Assembly (NCBI GenBank): GCA_033002965.1
Contig: JAURVB010013239.1
Location: 48,770-112,769 of the forward strand
Reading direction: 5' to 3'
DNA length: 64,000 nucleotides
From: Piper betle
Taxonomy: Eukaryota; Streptophyta; Magnoliopsida; Piperales; Piperaceae
Part shown: piece after piece, positions 56,297 through 64,000 of the stretch
How the letters are laid out: the number at the start of each line of letters is the position of its first letter
Position numbering within the stretch: the first letter of the stretch is position 1
Program-made: the position numbers and the translations under genes
Notes under the pieces: generated by a model
Database searches by the model: none
What the model was told of the DNA's origin: nothing
Seen by the model: the letters and a program-made list of their open reading frames with translations, nothing else

Positions 56297-59155
56297 TGTA
56301 ACACCCAGTTTCGGCTCACCCGTGAACCGACCCGGAAATGTCACCGGTGACCGAACCGTTCGCTAATCTACTGGGTTCGGTTAAGCCGACCTGGATTTGC
56401 CCTCGGCGTCTCAATGGAGATGCAAACATGAAATGCATGGATGGGATGCGTGGGTTCTAACATAGTACTACATGCATGCTATGATGTGCAAGCAAAACAA
56501 AACCATGCAATGGCAAGAAATTTTTAATTAAAAATTTTATCCACAACAAGGGTATATAAATATTTTATCAAAATACGATAAAACATGATAATCTACCGTA
56601 GCATTCATCATTATCTCCTTCATCCCAATTGAACCGAGCCTGAACTCCAAACTCATTACTCATTCACATTTATCCATTCATTTCATATCAAGCAATTTAT
56701 CTAAACAAACACATCAAAATTATCATTCACGTAGCAATAACACACCGTCATTATAGATTACACACGGCAGGTACATGTGTACGCGGTTCCGTGCTGCTCC
56801 TCCGCAGTCCCGACAGCTTTCATCCCTCGCATTTCTCACCTACATATATATAGAAAACCGTCAGTAACGAGTGTTACCGGCTCGGAAAATAACTAATATC
56901 AATCTGGCACAGGAGAGCAAACTCTCCTGTTGAATCAAAACCATATACTTCCTCAAGAACTCTCATCAGGGCACATACGGGAGCCGTCGCCCTCGGGTCG
57001 ACAGTGTCCCCTTTCTTTCTCATTCTCATACCTTGGTCATTTCTCTATCGCTTCTCACATCAAATCTCATTTCTTTCTGCCCTCTGCACCTTCCATATTA
57101 CTCCTGGCCTTGAGCACGAAGGCCGAGTACTCTCACGCAGTCGCCTTTTGTACCCTTTGAAACCACAAGTCTAGACATGCACTGCAATGTAGTACCCGTG
57201 AACCTCCACACTTCTCCGGGTTTGAGGAACTCAAAGGTGTAGTTGTCAGGATCCCTCGGGAATGAAACGGCCCGCACACCATTCCAGAGCCCACTATCGA
57301 CACACACGTGCCCGCTCGCGTAGCACGGTAGTCAGATCTCCCTCATTCAATCTCTCACAAAAATGCGAAAACTATACATATATATAGGTCTGGGTTGGGA
57401 TTTATACAATAGGCCCGAAGGCAACGTGAGCTGGATCTGAAGTTCGAAAACAAACTCGAGGGATCTCATCCTCGAGGGTTATTAATCCGAAAAATTGTTG
57501 GCTAAATGGCCTGAGTTAAGTGGGATTCTATAAAACGCCACTTAACTCGTCCTGCAAATGATAAATCAAATATACAATAGAGTAGCGTAAAAATAGAGAA
57601 CAGAGTCCTAAACGGACCTGGTAGAAGCTCCAAACGGGTCCACGTGCCTAGGCGGTGAGCTCCTACACCGTACCTACACAATCAAGCTAAAAACTAACGC
57701 CCGCATGATGAATCACACATCCTATAGCATGCACACACAATCAACACAGTCACGCATCAATCAACACACATCAACCTATATCAATTCTCACAAGTCTACT
57801 TAGGCTAGTTTGCATTAGATCATGATCATTACCTAGTTACCCTAATTAGTTTCTTAGCCTCCATTTTTAACACCACTCAATCAAACAATTTCATATTTCT
57901 AATCTTAATCAAACCTACATTAAAAATATATATATATTTATGACACACACAAATCCTAGCATGCAATTCTAATAATCAATATTTTTAAATAATTAAATTA
58001 AAATAAATTATACCTCGCATCGTCGAAAATCGACGACGGCTAGGGTTTCTGTTTCGTGGCTCGAAACTCGAATTCGACCCCTAGCGGTGTCCGAAGTCCA
58101 ATCAGATTGGACCGGGTGCGTTCGGTAGATGATCCGACAAATTTCCCACGAATCCAATTTTCCGGCGGTTCGGGCGGTTTTTCGGCGAGTGTAAGCAGTT
58201 TTTCAGCGGATTCCAACGGTTTTCCGGCGATGATTCGGGACGTGGCAATCAGGGGGTCTATCGGCACCATCTCAACGAGCTTGGTCCAATGGTGGTGTCA
58301 AATAGGGTAGCCGAGGCGGCGATGGCCGTCGACGGCGGCGTCGAAAATGGGTGGCGGCGGCGGCGTGCTCCGATCGGGACTGCGGCCGGCCTCGACGGTG
58401 GTCGGGATGATGGGGGAAATGTTGGTGATGGCGAGGGGGTGAGACTGGTGGTCACAGTGGCGGCGACAGCGACCGAACGGCGGCGGAATCCGGCCCAGTG
58501 GCGATGGTCGAGGCGGCCTCGTGGTGTCGCAGCGGCGCGCTGGCAAGCGATCGGTGGCCAGGGTTGGTCGTGGCGGCATGGCGACGGCACGGTAAGGCAG
58601 AGGGGCGTCGTTCGGCGGCAGCGCGGCGTCGGCGGCGGCTGCGGCAGCACACATGGTGAGCGTTTAGGGAGGGTAAGTGTTGGGTGGGAGAAGAATACCC
58701 TCAATGGCAGTTTCGTAAATAAGTATTGACTCGCTTCATACTCGAGTCAAAATAATAACTAGTTCATAATAAATTCTAAAAAAATCTAGAAAAATATGGA
58801 AAAATTCCATAAAATAAAACAAACACAACAACATCCAAATGGCATGCTCTATAACTAATAACCCACCCGAATATAATCCAACGCGTCCTAACACGTTATT
58901 CGGCCTAAAACTATTTCTCCCATCAAACATATAAAAGAAAAAATACTGCATACTTTCATATATTCTGATAACTCATATCTCACCATCTTCTCGACGTTAT
59001 CATCATATATTCAGGTACACCTGACTCTCATCGCTCATAACTCATGGCTGGCCTCGACGCAGCACACGGTTTCATGAAACTGACTCGACTCGAACCAACG
59101 GTTGAACCGACTGGTTCGGTAACATAAAACCCTGACTCGAGTCACGGGTTTTACA
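56297..59155 (-). mobile_element. 5' LTR of minus gag-only element
   Basis: Nearly full-length match to the solo LTR 37-2965 in reverse, with the GC block at about 58690-58009, AG/GTATAAT at the switch to AT-rich DNA, all four internal hairpins, and both terminal palindromes. ORFs in it (for example 58258-58729) mirror those of the solo LTR and are not genes. Confidence 0.9.
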
Positions 59156-59160
59156 GGACT
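59156..59160. repeat. TSD (GGACT), right copy
   Basis: Partner of 53464-53468. Confidence 0.8.
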
Positions 59161-59400
59161 GGCCAGCCAATTACGGACATGGTGGATTGGACTCACCAGC
59201 CGATAACAGACATGACGGATTGGACTCACCAGCCGGTAATAGACATGATGGACTGACCCATCAGCCAATAGATAGACATGGTGGACTGACCCATCCACCA
59301 ATAGATGGACATGGTGGATTGATGCATTAGCCAACTAATGGACATGGTGGACTGAACCATCAACTAATAAATGGATATGTTGGAATGGTCACAACAGCCA
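59156..59400. repeat. Minisatellite, about 33-bp unit, right part
   Basis: Continuation of 53274-53468 after the gag-only element, about seven more degenerate units. Confidence 0.82.
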
Positions 59401-59860
59401 ATATTATAGATAATGATAGGGAGTTTGTGGACTTGTTTTATTCAATTATACGGCTTAATGTTTAATAACTAACGCGAAATTGCCTCCTTAGGTTAGCAGC
59501 TGGAACTAAGGACTAAGAGATGATAGGGTGGTTCTTGTACCAACTCAGGTGGTGAGCCGATAATAAGCAGACTTCTCTTTTATTTTTCTTGTGTTATAAA
59601 TGTGGCTATGGGAAATGGTCCAAGACTGTGGGATAATTATTTCATACATTGTCATTTGAAACATAAGTTCTTTTGAGTTAGAAATGCTAGACTTATTTGC
59701 TTTCATATTATTCATGTAACCTTTTAAGTAACACCTAGTCCAGTTAGGACTGGTCGTTATAGGGTTTAGGACTGGTCGTTATAGGGTTGGTTTTGTTCAA
59801 TTTTAAGTAACACCTAGCCAACAAGGCCCACAATATCGTGAAACATGGCGGGTCGTTACA
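59401..59860 (-). other. Rest of family-C LTR
   Basis: No ORF. Contains a direct repeat of TTTAGGACTGGTCGTTATAG at about 59745-59785 and two copies of TTTTAAGTAACACCTAG (near 59722 and 59798). The end GGTCGTTACA resembles that of the TRIM LTR. Confidence 0.6.
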
Positions 59861-59865
59861 ATGAG
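59861..59865. repeat. TSD (ATGAG), right copy
   Basis: Partner of 51117-51121. Confidence 0.9.
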
Positions 59866-60235
59866 GATCAGGGAGACATGGATAGATGTTTGGCCACATA
59901 TCCATATCGAGATAGTTTTCCTGATGTAGCTTAGACTAGTACCTTGCAGTACTTTAGAGTACCTGCTTGACCACCCAGTAGACCCTTAGGGGTGAACCTA
60001 GGTTTTTCTCGCCAAGGTCATTGCGTTTCAGTCTCCATAGTTAGTAGTGACCCTATGAGTTAATCTAGCGAGATGACTCGAGCATGCATGTTCAGTCCAA
60101 GGAGATGATTCGAGCATGCATGGTTAGTCCAAACAGATGATTTAAGCATATATGGCATGTTTTGTTAGATGATTCGATCACGTGTAGTCCATCTAGCCAA
60201 ATTATTATGGAGCTAGCGAGCTTTGTCAGATTTCA
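59866..60235 (+). mobile_element. Family-B interior, last part
   Basis: Continues 51121 collinearly with 41795-42200, including the 33-bp tandem repeat at 60060-60190. The PPT is deleted. Confidence 0.72.
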
Positions 60236-63121
60236 GAGTTAGTTAGGATTTTAGGCCTAGATCTAAGCCATTGCATCATTAGTATCTATTTGAGATTTTC
60301 AGGGTTTCTCATTGCATGCATCATATGGATTTCGGACAATCGGATTGTGCTCATGGGCCAAGCTCGATTGAGTTTAGGGTTTCGAGGCCCATGTAACCTT
60401 CTTGCCTTAATTCCTGCCTATAGAGTCACTTTTAAGACTCAAGTCAATTTTGACTTTGGACGGTCTCGATCCGAGCTTTCCGTCCATATGTATATTGCAT
60501 ATACCAATAGGTGGGTCCCACTAAGACAAGTTGTTGGACGTCCAGATCATGCCACGTGGTAAGATCTGGTCTGCGCACTCAACCCTAGCTTCACATATAG
60601 ATTTTCCGAGGTTTTGGCCTATATTTTTAGAGTTTTACACCCATAGCACCGCCACCACTTTGACTCGCCGCCAGCAAATCTCCCCTTTGCCTGCGGCCAC
60701 TGGATTGGTACGACGGTGACTACCTTGAGATCAGCTATCATTTCATACCCACGATCGCTACCGGCATTGCCTTAGTTGCCGCTGGTGACAATGTTTTTGT
60801 GCTCGGTTTTTGCCACCATCGCCACCCGTTCGGGCCGTTTTCCGGCGCCGGTGAGTGTCCTCCAGCGAAGCCGACCAGCACAACGGCTTCCCCTCACTGA
60901 GATCTACGGTTTGGGACCAACACCGTCCACCACCACAGCCGCGATTGCGACCAGCGACGTCCCCGTACCCGGTGGCGATCCGCCCCTTTCTTACTATTTT
61001 TCGGCTAGCTCGTGGCCGGACTCCTCCGACCATCACCACCATCATGTTCCCCATCCTACCCTCTTTCGAGCACAACCAACGAGAGCCTCTGCCCTGCCAC
61101 AGTCGGCATTTTTCGGAGACGAGAACTTGCGGCCCTCCTCCCGACTTGTTTGCCTAGTTTGCCGTTCGCCTGCCTGTGACCGCGTTAGCCTACTCGCATT
61201 CGTGTCTGATTATTCGAGTATTGTTTGTGTCCATGGTCATGCCCGAGCCCATGTCTGCATCCAGCTACCTTGTTAGCACTGTGCATGATGTGGCTGTGTT
61301 GACTCGATTAACTCGCACGGGTTGTCTCAATTCACCATTTCAGCCTGATTTTAGTCATTTTTCAACCATTTTCGGTAATTTGAAAACCCATACATTAGTT
61401 TATATACATATTTACATTATGTAGCATAATTTGACATTATAAGTGTATTTATTTATTTATTTATTTGTCTATTATTTATTATTATTATTATTATTTATTA
61501 TTATTATTTATTTTTATTCATTTATTTTTATTTATTTGTTTATCGTATATGATGTATGTTTACAAGATTATTTGTTATTATTATTATTATTATTATATTT
61601 ACTTATTAATATTAATCTTTTATTTTTTTACTAAATTGTATATATTTATTTACTTGTTCATTGAGTGTATGTTATTATTTAATTGTATTTCAGTACATAT
61701 TCTGTAGTGATGACTATGATATTATTATTAGTCATGATTAATTAAAAATAAATAATTTTTATTTACTTATTTATTTATAGAATGATTATGTATTTATTTA
61801 TTTAATTGTTTGTATGATTACTAACACGATTATATATAATATTTACTCGTGTTTAGCCATTTATGTCTATAGTATATGATATTATTATTTTATGATTAGA
61901 TTATTGATTGTTTTTATGTATTTATTATCTATCTCTTTATTCATGATTGTATGTATGTATTTATTTATTATTAGTTATTAGTTATTCTCTTTATTATGTC
62001 TTGATTTACGTGTTGTGTGTTTAGCGGTATGTTTATTTAGTATAGTCTTTTTATTAGGATGTATTAATAATATGAGTACACACCATGAACATGCATTATA
62101 TAAGGATGCTAGTATTTTACTTAATAGTGGACTCTGATGTAAGTTCCGGTGTTCGAGCTCGACATAGATGCGCAGATACGCTTGGAGCTTAGATCACAGG
62201 TTTGTAGGACTTCTCTCTCTCTTTCACTGCTTGACTCCTTGCATGTAGAGTTTGATCACATTTTATACGTAGGACGACATCAGTGGAGTTTTATCGGATC
62301 CCTCCGATGTCGGGCTATTTAGGCATGTTTTCTTCGTAGGTTTAATAAAATTATAAGGATGAGATCCCTTGTTGGTTTTCAAACTTAAGCTCCAGAAATT
62401 TATGATACAAGCCTCCTCCTTAAGCCTATTATATAAGTATGCATATTTTTACGGATTTCACAAATAAGAGAGTGAACGGTATGGAGATATGTATAAATCG
62501 CACTAATGGTCCTTCAAACCCTGAGGTAGTGCGGTGTACGAGCGTACTGCATAACGTAACACATTTCTAAAATTTGTGGCACTAACTTAACTGTCCTTTT
62601 TGCCACTCGAGTGCCATTGCAGGTGATATGGAAGATGTGAGGTGTAAGCGTTTTATGTATATATGAATATGATTATGATCCACGCATGCAAGCCTGCACT
62701 TGCTTATGTATGTTTGCTTACTGCATAGTGTGAGGCAATTTTGAAGTTTCATAAGTTTTCGTGGGTAATGGAATACCCATTTGCTAGTTTGTGTTAGTTA
62801 TTTTTCGGACCAATAACATTTGTTACTGACATTTTTCATATAATATATGTAGGTCTTACAATCTTGAGTTGACTTTGGTGGGACGACTCGTAATAGTTAC
62901 ACACACTTGAGCTCAATGCAGTTATTTACTTTCTTACTTTTATTTATATTCGATGTGTTTTGACATGTATTTAATGGTGTATACTATTCTCATGACACCA
63001 AGAAGGTTTTTCGAGTTATTTTATTAATTGAGTCGTACCGACCGACAACTTTAAACATGACTCGACTCGATCGCAACATTTCTGATTCAGTTCTTAAGTG
63101 AACCAAAATCAGGGTGTTACA
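60236..63121 (+). mobile_element. 3' LTR of family-B element, 5' end deleted
   Basis: Matches 44880-47687 in order: GC block 60655-61275, AT tract 61440-62000, hairpin CGACATC...GATGTCG with inner GGAG/CTCC at 62275-62312, AGGATGAGATCCC, and the end GGGTGTTACA. The first 0.2 kb of the LTR is missing. Confidence 0.82.
62275..62312. repeat. Conserved LTR hairpin, family-B version
   Basis: CGACATC (62275-62281) pairs with GATGTCG (62306-62312) and GGAG (62285-62288) with CTCC (62302-62305). Loop TTTTATCGGATCC matches the family-A loop while the stem differs. Confidence 0.65.
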
Positions 63122-64000
63122 CCTACAACCCCATATTATATTACAATCTCTACCCAAGCCAATGTACATATAGTTTTCTTGAGTTTTTAGTGAGATGCGA
63201 GAAAAGGGAAAACCGATAACCGTCCTATAAGTGTGTGTTAGTCAAAGCAGGCTTTGGATTGGTGAGCGGGTTGTTTCATTCCCGAAGGATCCTGATAACT
63301 CTACCTTTGAATTCCTCAAACCTAGAGAATTGTAGAGGTTTACGAGTACTGCAATGCAACACATGTCTATATAGTTGTTTCAAAGGGTACAGAAGGCGCA
63401 TGCCTGAGAGTAGTCAGCCTCTATGCTGAGGGTTAGGAGTGATACAGAGGATGTAGAAGGCTAAAAGAATAGAAATTGATTTTTCTTGTGCAAGGGATAA
63501 TTTTGAAGATGATAAAGAATGAGATGAGATAGAATAGGATGATGTCAAGCTGAGGCCAATGGCTCATAATTATGGACCTTATGAGAGCTTATATGAAAAG
63601 TATAAGAATGATTTCTTTTTATTAGTTATTTCTGGACCAGTAACACCCGTTACTAACTTTTTTCTACTATTTATGTAAGTGAGAATCATGAGGATTGAGC
63701 ACTGTCAGGATTGCGGATGAGCAGCGATGTACGATACACATATGTACCTACCAAATGGAATTGATATTGTGAATGATGAATTGCTGTGAATGATGAGAAA
63801 TGATTGTTATGAGTTTTTATTGGAGGAGATGATGAGTGAATTTGATGAAACATTTTGCATTTGATTAAAATTTGTGAATAGAATTGAACATGTTGAACAA
63901 CCGAGTCCAGACTCGGCTAAGAAGATCAAAATGAATAAAATGGAAATGTTGCAAGAAAATATCATGTTTTGCTATGTTTTCCACTGTTGTTATATATATA
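63122..64000 (+). mobile_element. Old family-A-like LTR, right part
   Basis: Continues 44660: ATATTATA, CATATAGTTTTCTTGAGTTTTTAGTGAGA, the CATTCCCGAAGGATCC block, the GTAAC-ACCC-GTTAC hairpin near 63640, and the ACTCGGCT segment near 63915. It runs off the window before its end. The ORF at 63235-63429 is an LTR translation. Confidence 0.72.

Larger units (their letters stand above)
53469..59155 (-). mobile_element. Family-A gag-only LTR retrotransposon (TR-GAG type), minus strand
   Basis: On the minus strand: 5' LTR 59155-56297 (2.86 kb), PBS 56292-56280, gag about 56038-54117, PPT 54060-54046, 3' LTR 54045-53469 (577 bp). GGACT flanks both ends. Plan and gag match the plus-strand copy at 16577-35084, so this is a family of gag-only elements rather than one deleted copy. 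The interior is 2.25 kb with no pol. Confidence 0.9.
51122..59860 (-). mobile_element. Family-C solo LTR (nested insert included)
   Basis: Terminal TGTAAAGACA and GGTCGTTACA with ATGAG on both sides. Without the gag-only element inside it is about 3.05 kb and has no PBS, PPT or gene, so it is best read as a solo LTR. Minus orientation is inferred: read that way, it has ATCGAGTCAA and TTTACAAAACTGCCAT in the order found in family-A LTRs. It holds a 33-bp minisatellite near one end. ORFs at 51687-51975 and 52050-52307 resemble nothing known. Confidence 0.75.
44661..63121 (+). mobile_element. Family-B large non-coding LTR retroelement (LARD-like; nested inserts included)
   Basis: 5' LTR 44661-47687, interior 47688-51121 and 59861 to about 60235, 3' LTR about 60236-63121. 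The flanking sequence is one LTR on both sides (CGATGCCT... and ...CCATATTATA), with CCTGT at 44656-44660 and CCTAC at 63122-63126, a plausible decayed TSD. The 3.8-kb interior has no recognisable gag or pol. It shares blocks with A' and with 40773-42361, including a 20-bp minisatellite in the same place. The PPT and the start of the 3' LTR are deleted near 60235. Net length without inserts is about 9.7 kb. Confidence 0.78.

Overview
The window looks like nuclear heterochromatin from a flowering plant. I found no host protein gene and no tRNA, rRNA or other host RNA gene. Almost every base belongs to a transposable element, and most elements sit inside one another. The plant origin rests on long terminal repeats (LTRs) that begin TG and end CA with 5-bp target-site duplications (TSDs), primer-binding sites (PBS) matching initiator tRNA-Met (TGGTATCAGAGCC), decayed Ty3/gypsy gag-protease-RT-RNaseH-integrase, and a TRIM-type miniature retroelement. 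I cannot name the species. Family labels (A, A', B, C, D, G1, M, TRIM) are mine.

Left half (1-37880). The oldest layer is a decayed autonomous Ty3/gypsy element, G1. Its pieces lie at 1-36, 2971-5415 (gag to RNase H), about 11790-12091 (integrase core) and 37665-37880 (integrase C-terminus). It is interrupted by three things. First, a family-A solo LTR (37-2965, TSD GTCAG). Second, a non-coding element A' (5416-about 11789) with a 3.1-kb LTR and no 3' LTR. Third, a minus-strand element D (12092-37664) with a 3.2-kb LTR and an interior of only about 0.56 kb. In the (TA)n tract of D's right LTR sits a terminal-inverted-repeat element M (16323-37364). M carries a family-A gag-only retrotransposon (16577-35084, TSD CCCAC). 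Its 5' LTR in turn carries a 12.4-kb tandem array of about 40 copies of a 0.31-kb TRIM (17644-30027), the whole array flanked by one TSD, ATTTG.

Middle (37881-43915). This holds truncated minus-strand LTR fragments of families A and B, and the 3' half of a family-B element (40773-about 43915).

Right half (about 43916-64000). An old plus-strand family-A-like LTR carries a solo TRIM LTR (44161-44314, TSD TGATG). It is split by a family-B non-coding element (44661-63121). That element is split by a 3-kb family-C solo LTR (51122-59860, TSD ATGAG). The solo LTR is split by a minus-strand family-A gag-only element (53469-59155, TSD GGACT).

How the parts relate. Families A, A' and B share LTR architecture: hairpins at both LTR ends, a GC-rich block ending in a splice-donor-like AG/GTATAAT, an AT-rich stretch and a series of conserved hairpins. 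None of the A, A', B or D copies has pol, so each would depend on enzymes supplied elsewhere. TRIM, A and D share a GGACGAAATT-like box just before the polypurine tract, which suggests one kind of Ty3/gypsy machinery. The most unusual objects are the TRIM array with its single TSD, its inverted block, and the covarying LTR hairpins.
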